Source of the DNA: Gamsiella multidivaricata
Taxonomy: Eukaryota; Mortierellomycota; Mortierellomycetes; Mortierellales; Mortierellaceae
DNA: 64,000 nt
Assembly: GCF_025024155.1 (NCBI RefSeq)
Contig: NW_026251718.1
Span: forward strand, 124,001 to 188,000
Direction of reading: 5' to 3'
Shown: piece after piece, positions 35,675-48,396 of the stretch
Layout: the number at the start of each line of letters is the position of its first letter
Numbering within the stretch: the stretch's first letter is position 1
Notes under the pieces: model-generated
Database searches by the model: none
Told to the model about the DNA's origin: nothing
The model's input: only the letters and a program-made list of their open reading frames with translations
Position numbers and translations under genes: made by a program

Positions 35675-36067
35675 CGGTCCTGTCAGCTCTATGCTCACGC
35701 GTATAAATGCAAAGGTTGCTTCCTCCGATTCCTGTCCGAAGTTGACGAATATGCGTCTGTTTTCCTGTTGACAGCGCTGCTATAATCGAGTAGGAATGAA
35801 GTGCGGGCTAGAGATGGCGAGAAGTAACCAAAGACAAGGAATGCGACCATGCGCGCTGTGTTTGTGCCCTTACACCCTCCGTCACCTGACGTTTTTTAAG
35901 CTTGGTACCCCAGCAATGGTACGCCTGCGCGTCTTGGCACGCTCTACACTGCCCTCTCATGTTCTGAAGCTGATATCTCTTTTATTTATAATAAGTAGCT
36001 ATCTCACTCATCTTTGCGTGTACGTTGCTCCTCCTGGTGCGGCTCGTCGCTGTCAGCGTGCAATGGC
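35675..36067. other. Intergenic: VPS39 promoter and PSS 3' end
   Basis: About 390 bases. Both flanking genes are on the minus strand. No supported ORF, RNA or repeat was seen. Confidence 0.4.
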
Positions 36068-37646
36068 CTATAGCTTTGGAATCTTAAGCGATTTGCTAGT
36101 GGCGGAGTAAGTGGTAGGAATAGTCAGTGTTTGGCCACGGAAAACATTTTTAAGAAACAAACCATAACGCGCTTGAAGAGGGAAGAACTCGGGATTAAAG
36201 GCACTTACCTGACCATTAAAGTCCCGCTGATGCCAAACATGGCCACCATGGCGTGGAAGGAATACCCAGGTATAACCTCGATCAGTCCTCCAGGCAATTG
36301 GTCGCCCACCTTGCCCAGATGTGTCAAATAAGCGAGCACAGCAACTAACGCAAGTGACGTTGGAATAGGCGTTCCTTCAAAATACTCGACTTTACCAGAT
36401 TTGTCATGGGGCAAGATGGCAATTGTAGCATTGTACCGTGCCAAACGAGCAATTCCGCAGCAGATAAAGCAAACCAACACCACTGTATCTAGAAAGCTCT
36501 GCATTCCAAGCACGAATCCTAGGACAGCTGGGGCCACCCCAAAGGAGATCTAAGATCGCCACAATGAAGACAGGTAAGGACGAAAAAGATGGAGTTAGCA
36601 TATGAGTACCGATTTCAGTACATGTCATAAGTCCAGCTGGACAACATTGTCAACTGCACATCGCATTTTCATTGCATATGTGAGCATGACGTCAATAGCG
36701 CTTGGCTTCTTAAAATAATGAATAGGTCGGCTCCGCTGATGATTTCACTGCGTATTGGCCTGGTCCTCCTATAAAGCTATTGTTTTTCCAGAATGGCGCC
36801 CATTGCTTGGGAGCCAGCTTTGGTCCGATGAATGCCCGGTACACATGACGTTGCGCAAGTTTTGTCGAGATCGAGTCATTGGAGGTGTGTATGTGTGAGA
36901 ATTGGCGATGTGGGTATTGAAAGCACAAGTGCAATGCCAGTCTCCAGACCCTCCGGATCACAATGGCGCTGCCAAGATCACTCGACGTAGGGCTATTACT
37001 ACTTACCGCATCGGCAAGCGAGTCTAGCTCCTGGCCAAGAATCGAGTTCGTGTCGCGCCAGCGGGCGACTCGACCATCAAAGACGTCGAAGGTGAAGCCC
37101 AAGGGGATGCACCACATGGCCATTCTCAGGTAATAAGGATCTTGGGTTATGACATAACGCAGGCTGGAAAAAATGGACAAAGAGCCACACACTCCATTGC
37201 CCAGAGTGATCACATCCGCGAGATTGAAGTTCCTGTTCATTGTGATCAGCGATGTTCATCCATCATGACATTCAAGACTGGTTAGAGTTGGCTCTTTGGA
37301 ACAAGGACATAAAGACATGTGCAAGTGCGGTGCTTGAGTGCGAAGCAAGCATCAGTCGACATACCTGACCAAGTTGAAGTGTCCATCATCCCTCGTGAGA
37401 TTCTTGACCTATCGAAGACGTATCCAACGCGGCATGGTGGAAGAAGCTGTTAGCGATTTCACGCGCTTGGTCCATGGGCAGAGAGACGAGAGAATAGAGA
37501 AGCTCAACATGGAGCAACAACGACAGATCTGTAGCCGTGGACTGAAGGGGCCAAGGTACCTGCTGGAACTGCTTCTTTGTCAGGGTTGCTGGTGGCGCCT
37601 CGAGCTCGGAGGTTCCCATACGAACGGCTTTTGGGCGCTGAGACAT
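36068..37646 (-). CDS. CHO1: CDP-diacylglycerol-serine O-phosphatidyltransferase (phosphatidylserine synthase)
   Basis: Five exons: 37646-37560, 37408-37365, 37232-37007, 36549-36209, 36095-36068; 241 residues. The CDP-alcohol phosphotransferase signature DGX2ARX8GX3DX3D is complete at residues 96-118, beginning DGRVARWRD. It is preceded by FNLADVITLGNGVCGSLSIF and followed by ISFGVAPAVLGF, all typical of eukaryotic and bacterial type II PS synthases. The enzyme makes phosphatidylserine from CDP-diacylglycerol and serine in ER membranes, the first step of the CDP-DAG route to phosphatidylethanolamine and phosphatidylcholine. The last exon encodes only SKSLKIPKL, which fits the family end. No long N-terminal regulatory tail is present. 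Confidence 0.92.
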
Positions 37647-39479
37647 TGGAGATGGATTGGAATGTAATTGAAGTGCGCCGAGTGGTTCTTGCGAAGGAAT
37701 GACAAGGAGGGAATAAGGGAAAGATAAAGAAAAAAAGAAAAAAATGACGAACGAGAAAAAGAATGAATTAATCTCCAGGCTGCAGCCGTCACCTGAAACG
37801 GAAAAAACGCCAAGCCCTCTACGCATGGGCCACAGAGCAAATTGTCCTCGCGTTGCAAGGCATGTAACAAACGGACCCTTGCCGAGACACCGTGATGCCC
37901 TTTTGACTTTAACCTCTTCCACCTTCGTTTTTAGCCTCCTTCCTAAACTTTTTTTTATCTCAGCGCGTTAGTGCGGCATAGTACGCTTCAATGGCCCATG
38001 CTCTTCTAGCGAGGTTATGGGAAACCAACGTACTAGGTTTCAATGGGCACATTGCTTCACGCTTCGGATGGCATATAACGTTGGTGCCATGGTGCAGAAG
38101 CAACGATGCTTTATTCAGGAAAATCGTTAATCGATCAGTAATGGTTACTACTTTCATGAAACGGTCAGATCAAGAAATTCAGTACATTGGACCCTTCTCC
38201 CAAAAATAGCGAGGTCCGCTTTACAACTCAGGACCTCGTCTTAAAAAGAAAAATAATAGCCTTGGTTACGTGGAGCTTTGGGTTCGAATATTGTATAGTA
38301 ATACGCTCACTTTTCTAAAGCGGATGTCGTTTCTTTTTTTTTTTTAATAAAATTTCAATGGGTTCATTTCGCGTTGCAGCTTGTTGGCCAGGAACAAGAC
38401 AAGACAGGATAGTGGCAAAATCGAAGGTTCGACAAATTTTGCTGCGCCGAACCGAGATGTTTCTGGTCCCAGGCACCGTAGTCTACCGGTTATCTGATGC
38501 TAAAATATCAACTCCTTATTTAAAAAACCTAATTGTATCCTTCAATCGTTTCTTGAATTTCTCTTTATGGCGATGATCATAAAAGCCAAGCTGCTATGTA
38601 ATGAGCTGTACACGAAGGTGAGGCCTTGCACGCTGTCTTGAGGCGGCAATAGCGAGAGATGGCTAATTGTTATCAGTAGCGAGCAGCAGCGGTACTCGAG
38701 GAGGATGCAGTGGAGTGGAGTGCTTCGCCAAATGTAACTGTCCACAAAAATCGCCGGCCTTTTATATCTTTTTATCTTTCCAGCACTCCTTTTCTTAACG
38801 GAGGTCGGAACACTATTCCTTTTTGGTGCTGACAGCATCCTGTTCAATATACAGACCTATGTGGATTTATGCGCATGCTGCCTCTGTGCATAGCGTCTGA
38901 TGTGCGCGAGGGCTTTGCGGACAGCGATTCTGCCTGTCTGCTGCTTTATTTGTCTGCCGCAGTCGCCTGTGCATTGTGCATGCCAACACGCAGTAGATGT
39001 CTTTTGCAGCCAAGAAGTGATGGCGCAGCATATTTTTCCGAGGAAAGACATGGCCGAGTCCTCTGCAACGAACCGCGCCCACTGAAAATATCACAGGTGG
39101 CATACACAGCGTTCAGACACAGATACTAATGGTCCCCCATGCGACACCATTCGCAGGGGGTAGGAATATAAATAGACACCGCCCACTCGCCCTCCTTTGA
39201 TCTCGTTTTCTCTACGCCTCTCCCTTTGCCACCATACCCGAAGTGTCACACAACCAGATCATCCCGTCCGCTTCTTTGCCACCGACCTTCTCTTGTCTTC
39301 CAGGCCAGGTACATATAAAAACATTGGAATGCCATGTCTGTAAACACAAAAGAAAACGACTCCACCTCATCCGCTATACCTCACCGCTAAAACCATTACT
39401 TATTTGTGGACAAGACAGACAGCGAACAACACGTATCTTTGGCAGAAAGGAAAGAGCGCCATTGTAGGCCCTATTCAAC
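37647..39479. other. Long intergenic region, divergent promoters
   Basis: About 1.8 kb between genes on opposite strands (PSS and the F-box gene). Short open frames near 37744-37971, 38358-38576 and 38857-39129 occur on both strands and look like chance. TATAAATA at 39167-39174 followed by CT-rich DNA is a likely core promoter for the F-box gene. Nothing else is supported. Confidence 0.5.
39167..39174 (+). promoter_or_regulatory. TATA box of the F-box gene
   Basis: TATAAATA about 310 bases upstream of the ATG at 39480, followed by pyrimidine-rich DNA as in neighbouring promoters. Confidence 0.55.
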
Positions 39480-42400
39480 ATGTCTCAATTGCCCCAGCTG
39501 CCATTCGAGTGCATCCAATGCATCGTCTCCAAACTCGACGGCGACATCTTCACGCTCTTCAAGCTCCTGACCGTTCACAGCTCCTTCTTCAGAGCTACTC
39601 TCCCCGTACTCTATCGCGACCCTTATAGAGCATTGCATAACCAAGTACGACAGCATGCCTTGATGCGCAACCGCTCCTGGCCAGCCTTCTCATCTTCACT
39701 GCGAGCCAAGCAGCTGCTTTACTTGCTCATCCTATCCTGCCGTAGAGCAGATGATCTTGCGCCCTTCCTCACACCGGACTGGTGTGATCCGATCTCGCCC
39801 CTCGTCTCGGTTCGACCGCTCATGGCGGTTTACATCGATCATCTTGGAGATTTGCTTCACGATGGATGGATAAACACACTTAAGCTCTTGGCACCTGAAC
39901 TCGACACTACTATGGAGCTTATCCTCATTCGCCAGTTTCGACTCCTGTTCTTGGATCATCAGAAGGAGCGTGTTCGAGACCTCTCTATCCCCGTCACCCA
40001 TTTGGAGCCTTATATGGCTCTTGTTCCTCACCTGAAGAACCTGGAGCGGATCCGATTTTACGAAGATGAACTGGACGGTACTCAGGACCAAGACACGGAC
40101 TGGAACCAAGCTCAAAATCTCGACCCTGAAGAGGCGCACGAGAATCACGAGAACAACACTCCAGATGCTAACAATCCTATTCCAGATGCAGAGGCGGCAG
40201 AGGAGAACCCAGATGCGACAGCGGAGGGTAATCCAGATACCAGCAACCCAGAATCAGATGCCGAGGTTGCAGAAAATAATGCAGATACCAACAACGCCGC
40301 GCCAAACGCAGTTATAGAGGAGGAAGCCCCATATGCGACACTGCAGGATAATTCAGACGCCAACAACTCCGTGCCGGGTACAGAAACAGTGGAGGTGCAT
40401 TCAATGGAGATTGCAGGGATGAATGGGAACATTAGTGCTGATGAGTATGCTGAGGATGCAGGAGCCGCTAGAAACGAACCAGCAGAGCGGCAGCCTGAAG
40501 GAGGAGTGTCCGACAATGGAGTTGGAGCCGAGCACGAAGATGCAGTCCACGAAGGCGCAGAGAATAACGAGAGCGCAGGGGATAACGAAGGCGTACAGGA
40601 CATATCCGTGATTACCGAAGCGGATAGCGGCGTCCAAGAGAATATTGGCGAGCAGGGCGAGAGCGAAGGCAATAACGGGGATAACGCCATTCGAGAGAGT
40701 GTCAATGGGAATAATGAGGAGCAGATCAACCATGATGTCGACGGTGTCCAGGAACACGTCGTTGAGGCCAACGCCGCCCAAAACAATAATGAGGACAACA
40801 CCGACCGAGAGAACATCAACCAACACGACGGGGAGCAAGGCAATAACGAGAACGGCGATGAAGGTGGCGGCAACCAGGAGAACAATAATAACGGCGACGT
40901 CAATGATAACGGTAACAACAATAACGGCGACAACGGCGACAACGGCGGTCAGGAGGATGGCGAAGGGGACAATGCACAACAAGCGCCAGCGGAACCTCCA
41001 TTTGATCCAACGCATCGCGCCGTGGCCTTTGTTAAGGCGCATCGAGCTTTGTTTAACCCAAGTCGCATTCCCGAGGGATCGAGCCAGCTCAAGAACCAAG
41101 GCTCCTGTCGAAAGCAGCCTCCATGTGGATACGGTCTTTTAGACATCAGGCCGCCATACCGATGGATCAACCCTGGCTCCAGCGATGCGCTAACCTTCGA
41201 CAAGAGGTACATTGCCCTTCTGGAGGCTATGAAGTCTCCAGCCAACATCGACTTTTGCAACTGGATGTCTTTCGCGACTTTATTGGAGAGCATACCTGTG
41301 GATGGCATTACGCGCCTGGGGCAGTTCTGGAGTGACTTTTCCGATGTAAGATGGGATCAAGGAAAGTTCTTGCAGCGCTGCCGGAGCCTGGAGCGATTCA
41401 ATTCATCTCTGCGTGGCCCCACAGTATTTGCATGGGCAGTGAAAGAACAGAAGGACCATGCGACCTACAAGGCTCTTCTTCAAAACGGGGTTGCCTGCTC
41501 TGTCGTTAGTCTTGCCGAGGGTAAGAGTCATGGCGGACACTTTGGTGCCGGTCCGGATCCAGTTCCTCTCCGCAGGATCACGCTCGATAAGGGAAACGAT
41601 CTCTTTGTTGCGCCTGTTCTAAAGGACATTTGCCTGGCATTTAAAAACACACTTGAGTACATCACCGTCCGACTCCGCTCTGCAGAGGGCGATATTCCTC
41701 TTGGAATCGTTTTCAATATGCCACACCTGACTACATTGGATGTATGCATCAACCCTACTGCTCTTTTTACCGTCGGCGCAACGTTCCTGAAATCCTGCCC
41801 TTCCCTCAAAATCCTCAGGCTGGTGGATAGTTCCACCAGGGAACCTGATATGACGGGACGTCTTCAAGATCCATGGCAACTTCCTAATCTGCAGTCGCTC
41901 ACACTCATTGGCAGCATTTGCGACGTCTTCAACTACGGGACATTCATGCACACTCCCGAGGTTCGCACTATTCGACTGGAGAAATCGTTCAGCGATTTTG
42001 GCGTGCGCAAGGTCAATGAGGAGTACCAAGAATATCTCTCGCAACCCTCTTGGTCATGGTATGCCAAATTGTTTCCATTTAGCTGATGAACGCTATGACC
42101 ATGAATTGCATTGCGTTAACGCTTCCTATGCTATGTTTATCGTTGCTTATGCTTTTAGGAACTGGAGCTTGCCAAATCTTCGTCTGATGGTACTGAGAGG
42201 TGAGCCAGCACATCTCTTCCGACCATGTGTACTCCTTGGGGCACCTAAGCTGCAAAAGCTCCATCTGGACCTAGGAGCAGTTCCAAGGACAGTCAGCAGA
42301 GCTCGAGATTTCGTGTCAAGCCAAGAAGGTTTCTGCTCACCTGTTCGATCGTTGGTTCTCAAGGGCCGTTGGATCATGATAGAAACGGCGGATTTGTTTT

Positions 42401-43002
42401 GTCAGTTTATGGAGGCGTGGTTCAAGGACCTTCATTACCTAAGGGTTAACGCTTCAGAGTTCTCCAGCCACAAGGCGATTGTTGATGGTTTGCGCGGTAT
42501 GAAGGATTTGCGCAAAGCGTACTTCCGTCGTCATCCAATCTCGTACTATACGGCATGGGAGCTCGGACTAGAGGAGGTCGCGCTCAAGTGCTCGAGAGAG
42601 TGGGACTTCAAACGTCGTCTTGAAGTTTCGATGATGGAAGCACGAGAACGACGAATCGCGGATCGTGAGCAGCAGCGGAAATGGGAGACAGAGGAGTTGG
42701 AGGAAACAAAGAGCCAAGAGCAAGAAGAGCTAGAGTTTATGGCCATGGCGTTCTCGTTTATGGAGTATGGTCAGGAAGGGGTGCCTGCTGCCAAGGACAG
42801 GGCTCGCTGCGAGACAACGGATAGTGCATGTGCGATTGATCAGGAACATGAGGAAGCGGCAGAGCGGCAGCGACGCAAGGAAGAGGAAGAAGCCTTGGAG
42901 GAACAAGAGTGGGAGCGAGAAAGCCTGAAGCAGTTGCAGAGGAGCGTCTACATGTTTAAGGGCAAGCGATACCATTCCGCCACACAACCGCGTAGAACAT
43001 AG
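39480..43002 (+). CDS. Large F-box protein with Asn/Glu-rich insert
   Basis: Two exons, 39480-42058 and 42159-43002; 1140 residues. The N-terminus is an F-box (LPQLPFECIQCIVSKLDGDI, then LYRDPYRAL). Residues about 215-500 are a low-complexity insert rich in Asn, Glu, Asp and Ala with imperfect repeats of PDANN, NPDA and NNGDN type. The later part resembles a leucine-rich-repeat-like solenoid (LPNLQSLTLIG, NLRLMVLRG, LQKLHLDLG), and the end is a charged helix (EEQEWERESLKQLQ). F-box proteins of this sort, numerous in Mortierella-type fungi, are presumed SCF ubiquitin ligase adaptors; the target is unknown. Long antisense frames opposite the insert come from its repetitive codons. Confidence 0.8.
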
Positions 43003-43667
43003 ATCTGCTGCGATAATAAAACTTGTATATATGTATGTATTCGTTGCTTAAGAGTCTAGTTCTTATTTTTTAGATTCGGGATCAACTTTCGGGCTAGTCC
43101 GGCTGCACATTATTTTACGCCAAGACACATGAGGCGCAACACGCGGGCAGCCGGGCAGTTTTGGGTGTGGAGCCTGGCAGTGAACATAGGACGCCTACAC
43201 CAAGCAAGACCTCAGAGTGGATCCACAGTTCCCCGGATGGAAGTTCACGATCCTTCTGTCCCCCTCTTTGGTTTGTATCACGTTGTCTTTTGATTTATCT
43301 GAAACAGGCACCACAGGGTGAGACATTTTGAAGTCGTCATAATGGACTGTCGAGCAGCGGGGTGCAGTGATAAAAACGCAAAGATCCTTTCGATCCCGCC
43401 GAAAAATGAATAAAAAAAAGAACACCTACGACACACAACAAGTTCAGGGTTTGTTGTAAAACCATGGCCTTTATTGTACTGTACATATATATTTACACTG
43501 CACAAAAGCCAACAAACAGCGATAACATTTGGTGTGTTCCTCGTTATCTTCCAGAATCCTGCTGCAAGCGAATGGTGAGTGATGAATGGCGAGTGGTGAA
43601 TGGTAACGTTGGGTGGGTTGAGATAGCCACTTTTTTTTTTTTGTGAATGATGTCAGTCTTGGGTCCC
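43003..43667. other. Convergent intergenic region, F-box gene and ISU1
   Basis: About 660 bases holding both 3' UTRs. AATAAAACTTG near 43015 is a likely signal for the F-box gene. A T-run at 43631-43642 is on the ISU1 side. Small minus-strand frames near 43195-43505 carry no recognisable domain. Confidence 0.4.
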
Positions 43668-44378
43668 TCAAGCCGCGACACCACTGTGGGCAGCAGCACG
43701 CTTACGCTTGTAGTCGTTGATGGCCGACTTGATGGCGTCCTCGGCGAGCACTATCATCGACAAAGGCGAAACAAAAGAGCAAAGAGAACGTTAGTGAACT
43801 AGAAACTAGAAACTAGTGCAAAGTGACATCGACAACGCAGTCAATGGAAGGGCTGCGCAACTGAATGAGCCTCTCCCAACAGATCCCAGAGGACATACTT
43901 GAGCAATGCATCTTGACAGGAGGCAAGCAAAGTTCCTTAGCGACTTCCGTATTCTTGATGGCGCTGGCATCCTCGAGAGTCATTCCACGGACACGCTCGG
44001 TCATATAGCTGGAAGACGCGATGGCCGAACCACAGCCGAATGTCTTGAATTTGACATCGACAATCTTTCCTGATGCCTCGTCGACCTTGATTTGCAACTT
44101 CATGACATCACCGCAGGCAGGTGCGCCCACAAGGCCAGTTCCGACAAAAGGATCCGACTTGTTGAGCGAGCCGACATTGCGGGGACGCTCATAGTGATCA
44201 ATAACCTATTGTAGCGAGGTCAAGGTTAGTTATCAGGTATGTCACAGGAGTGGGTGATAGGAAACGATAAAGTAGTATCAAACACTACCTTTGGGTGATA
44301 GGAGCGGGTGGCGATAACCGAGAAGGCAGGCTTTGCGAAGAGGGAGCGGGAAGCAGTGAAGAGAGTAGAGCGCAACAT
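43668..44378 (-). CDS. ISU1: ISU1 mitochondrial iron-sulfur cluster scaffold
   Basis: Three exons: 44378-44289, 44205-43899, 43750-43668; 159 residues. An Arg/Ser-rich presequence (MLRSTLFTASRSLFAKPAF) suggests import into mitochondria. The IscU core begins YHPKVIDHYERPRNVGSLNK. All three cluster-ligand cysteines are present (GAPACGDVMKL, FGCGSAIASS, KMHCSMLAED), as is the LPPVK motif bound by the Hsp70 Ssq1/HscA. Isu1 assembles 2Fe-2S clusters with Nfs1, Isd11 and frataxin and passes them on through Hsp70 and Grx5. An in-frame upstream ATG at 44426 would add 16 residues; 44378 is preferred because it begins a classic presequence. The gene is divergent from NIP7, 280 bases apart. Confidence 0.96.
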
Positions 44379-44658
44379 GATTGTGAGTAAGTGAGTGGAG
44401 TGGAGTGGAGAGATAAAGTGTACCATGGGGCAAGTGGGTCACTTTTATCCGAATAAGGCGAATTCGAGTATCACACAGTCACAAGTGGCTTGCTGGATTC
44501 GCTCTAAACAACAATGCCTCAAAAAAAAAAAAGTGCCTCCATCAGCTGCATCCTTTGCAGCCCTGTCTTGTTCTCCCATCTCCTCGTCCCTCTGTCTCTT
44601 TGACAGCATCCTCTTCTTCTTTTTCACCCTATATAACTCAGCCTTATTCACGGACGCC

Positions 44659-45960
44659 ATGAGGCCTCTCACAGAACTGGAAACCAAGACGTTCTTCGAA
44701 AAGCTGGCAAAATAGTAAGGGCGCTCTCGACTCGAATAACAGGCATTGAGATTTAAGTGGCAACTAAGTGGCGACCTATTGGCATCTGCACACGCTCACT
44801 GGGCTCAGGAGCGACTATACAAGAGAAAATAACAGTGCAAACCCATATGAAAGAGTGGTCGAGAATATAAGAGACTAACATATGCGCCTTATCTCCATCC
44901 ATGAATAATTGAACTTTAGTATTGGACGCAATATCACCCATCTGATTGACCGTGGTGACGAAACATACTGCTTCCGTCTTCACCGCGATCGCGTCTACTA
45001 TGTCAGGTAAGGGGATATTTGATTGGCAGAAACATTTCTGTTTTCTAAGGAACAGGCGCATGCATATTGACCATCATTTCTATGTATTGGTATCCGGTCG
45101 ATATAGCGAGTCGGTGATGCGCAAAGCAACCAGCGTAGGGCGTGACCAATTGATCTCCCTCGGCATCTGCTTTGGAAAATTCACAAAGACTGGAAAGTTT
45201 CGCATGCATGTCACCTGCCTGGACTACATTGCTCAATATGCTAAGGTATGTATGCCTCACTCGTCATTTACTATAACTCTACAGTCAGGGACAGCGTCAA
45301 AGAACAGGATTCAACAGGGCAATATCTTCATATATGCAGGATCACCACATAAAGCAATCTGCGACAGTCCAGTCAATTTGATTTTCAGGCTCGGAAACGC
45401 CATTCTGCACGTATAAATTAACCTTGAAGACCATCGCGATAATGAATCATACTACATCTCAAGCAACATCACAAAAAACGGACCGCAGCTTCAGCTCATC
45501 GGACATATATGATATACAGCGTGTCGTAGACGAAGAGATTGAAGTGTGATGCGATATGCAATGCGACTTCAATTGCGCGGACAGGAATACAAGGGTGTCT
45601 TCTACTGAATCAAACAGAAAAGCTGTATCGTGTAATTACTCATACTTTTTTTTTTTTTTTCTGTTTCTTCTCCTTGTTCATATCTTCTGTGCCACTTAGC
45701 ACAAGGTCTGGATCAAGCCCAACGGCGAGATGCCATTCTTATATGGAAACCATGTTGTCAAAGCACACATCGGTCGTGTCACGGAGGACACGCCAGAGCA
45801 TCAGGGAGTGATTGTCTACTCGATGACGGATGTGCCATTGGGATTCGGAGTGACAGCACGATCGACATCGGATACACGCAAGATGGAGCCCACGGCCATC
45901 GTTGTATTCCACCAGGCTGATATCGGAGAGTACCTTCGCCAGGAAGACACCTTGTTCTAA
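44659..45960 (+). CDS. NIP7: NIP7 60S ribosome biogenesis factor
   Basis: Four exons: 44659-44714, 44920-45006, 45107-45245, 45700-45960; 180 residues, the usual length of Nip7. It begins [20 protein letters not shown] and continues [20 protein letters not shown]. The C-terminal PUA RNA-binding domain includes [18 protein letters not shown] and ends YLRQEDTLF. Nip7 acts in the nucleolus in 27S pre-rRNA processing and 60S assembly. The third intron is long for this window (454 bases) and holds a T-run near 45646-45660. The gene is convergent with the MFS gene, about 310 bases apart. Confidence 0.95.
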
Positions 45961-46271
45961 ACCCTTGCGACATATTCCCAATTGTCTTCGGTTCCCGCTT
46001 TCTCTTACACTTCTTTCATTCGTCCACAGCTTTCATTTTTCCATTTTTGCATCACTCCAAAAAATAAAAAAATAATCTGCACGTTGCACATGCAATGTGG
46101 TGTTCAAGCAATATGATCGCGCATAAGATGGTGACGCCTGCATTCTGCTGGTCCATATGATCCGTGCGCGCAGTGATGATTTGAGTGTGGCTGTGCGGGC
46201 GCAGCACGAATATTGTACGACGCGTCGCTATTATTTTTCGTTTATGATACAGATCAAGCAAAAAATTCCCG
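45961..46271. other. Convergent 3' region of NIP7 and VMAT-like gene
   Basis: About 310 bases; AAAATAAAAAAATAAT near 46061 may serve as a polyadenylation signal. Nothing else was seen. Confidence 0.4.
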
Positions 46272-48396
46272 CTATAGTCCCTCTTCCATATGAGCGACTT
46301 TAGAGCGGTCATTCCTAACTTCACCTCGACTCATATCGACCAACTCACATCCTCCTCTGGCGCCCTTGTCCTCACTCAAATGCTTCTCCACTAAGGCATC
46401 TTCACCTGGTGGCAACCTCATGCCCAGCTCTTCCTCTGCAGCGGTCGTGAACTCAATGTTGTACTTGCATTGTCTCAATTGTTGCCGTATATTCGTCTGC
46501 TTCTCTTCATCTTCCTTGTACTTTGCCAGGTCCAATTTCTTCTGCTCAGCTCCTCCGAGACATGTGAGCACGATTGGTATGCCCAAAACGAGCACTCCAG
46601 CCATGGTTAAAGAAAGTGCAGTGAAGCCGAAATGCTCATACACAATTCCGGACACGACGGGTCCGATCAGCACACCGATCGAGAAGGCCATGTTGAACAT
46701 GGCATAGGCCCTTGCGAACCCATCCCCAGTGCCCGTCGTTCGCACAACGGCCGAGAGCTCGCCTAATACGGGCGTTAAAACCGCGGTTCCTGACATTCCA
46801 ATGACCACGAACAAAATGACAATCATTGAAAGCGAGTGCTGGTAGAACCCGGCGGCTGCGATGGAACATGCACAGATAATTAAAGATACTGAGCAGATCA
46901 CTTTCGCGCCAATCTTGTCTGACAGGGCGCCTGATTAATGCATGATATCCAGAACAAATAAAAGAGAGTACAATGTTAGACCTATAGCGAGTGTTCAAGC
47001 ACCTCATTTCATAAAACTAATGCTTGGACCTATCGTCGTTTACCTGACAAGGGAGCGGTGAGAGTCGGAAGAGAAAACGCCATAAAGACTAATCCGATGC
47101 GCTCTGAGGTTAGGTTAAACGTACTGGCCAGGTGCAAAGGTACTGTCGGTTCCGCACCTGAGAACACAAAAGCGTTGCAGGCCGTCACGATAATGCATCC
47201 GAGGAGTCGCTTGTTTTTGACGAGTTTCCAAAAGCTGGTGCTCTCCTCTAAACGCTCCTGCCTGCGGATCGCAACGACCTCGGCTTCTTCTTCACTTGCC
47301 TCGTTCCGCATTCCCTTCTCCCTCAAAGTCCTAACAATCTCCTCACGCTCCTCAATGATCAATGCACGGCATCCAAAGTCAATCATGGTAATAATGCAGC
47401 AGAAGATAAACGGCGCCTGGTATCCGCCGCGCTCATACAGGATTCCGCCAAGAGGTGGTCCCATCATGAGACCAAGGGTGTAACCGATCAATGCCTTGCC
47501 CATCTGCACGCCCAGCGTGTGGGCCGGGAAGACATCTGTGATCAAGGCAAGACCAAGAGTCCACACCGATCCACCGGCAACGCCCTGCAAGAGCCGAGCC
47601 AACAGGAAGATATAGAAATTGGTCGCGAACATGAAAAGGACGGTCGAGAGCAGCATTCCGACCAGTCCGATCAACATGGGAACTCGACGGGACACAAAAT
47701 AGTCGCCCAAGACTCCAAACAATGGCGAAGATAGCAAAATGCCGATTGCATAGGTGGCCAGCAACAGTCCGGTGTCCGTGGCTCCTCCCTGGACCTTATC
47801 CGAGACAATAAATGGTATAATGGGTACGATAATGCCATACTATTTTTCAAATGAGGCGAATAGCGATTAGCGCCTGCCTGAAATGAATAGATTGCTGCAA
47901 CACAAGAGCTTGATCTGCATATTTTTTTTTTTTTTACCGTGGCCATATCGACAAAAAGCGCAAGGAAAACTGTAAAGAGGATGAAATTGGGCGACCTTCG
48001 AAGACGCCCAAAGCATCCATGTCTTTGCAGAGAGATGCTGACGTTACTGCTTGCTCGTCTCAACACATGGTCCTGCTTCTTTGCATCGCTGTAATCCTCA
48101 AAAAAGTCGTCTTCGGATTCACTGCTGCTGAATCTGCTCTCCTTTAGTGGAGGGATCCTATTTATGACTCCTCTGCGATCCTTATCAACAGAATTTCGTC
48201 TTCGGCGGTGACTCGGTCTTCGCGCGGACGAGCTGGAATGCGATGAACGGGTTGACTGAGCAGGGCTGATCTCGATCTCGACTGGAGGAAGAAGTACACT
48301 ACCTGTCGGACTGCTCGGGATAGACAAAAGTCGCGTGCCGCCTGCGATGGGACTTTGATGCTGACTGCCGTGGTTGGTATGAGGATATGAAGCCAT
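46272..48396 (-). CDS. VMAT/SLC18-like MFS transporter
   Basis: Three exons: 48396-47938, 47839-47044, 46930-46272; 637 residues. A long Ser/Arg-rich cytosolic N-terminus (about 130 residues, with a poly-Arg/Ser patch RRPSHRRRRNS and an acidic patch SSSESEDDFFEDY) precedes 12 membrane segments. These include LFTVFLALFVDMATYGIIVP and GLLLATYAIGILLSSPLFG. The MFS loop FGVLGDYFVSRR and the drug-exporter type LMMGPPLGGILYE place it with DHA1 and vesicular amine carriers. The C-terminus is a charged tail. Probably a proton antiporter of small amines or drugs; the substrate is not readable. A T-run lies beside the first splice donor. Confidence 0.83.

Noticed and set aside
38857..39129. Small overlapping frames on both strands, Cys/Ala-rich
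   Set aside because: Several frames are open at once, which indicates chance; no signal peptide or repeat pattern supports a gene.
40145..41099. Long antisense open frames of 232 and 265 codons opposite the F-box gene
   Set aside because: They are Ser/Leu/Pro or Val/Ile-rich mirror images of the Asn/Glu repeat codons and have no domain.
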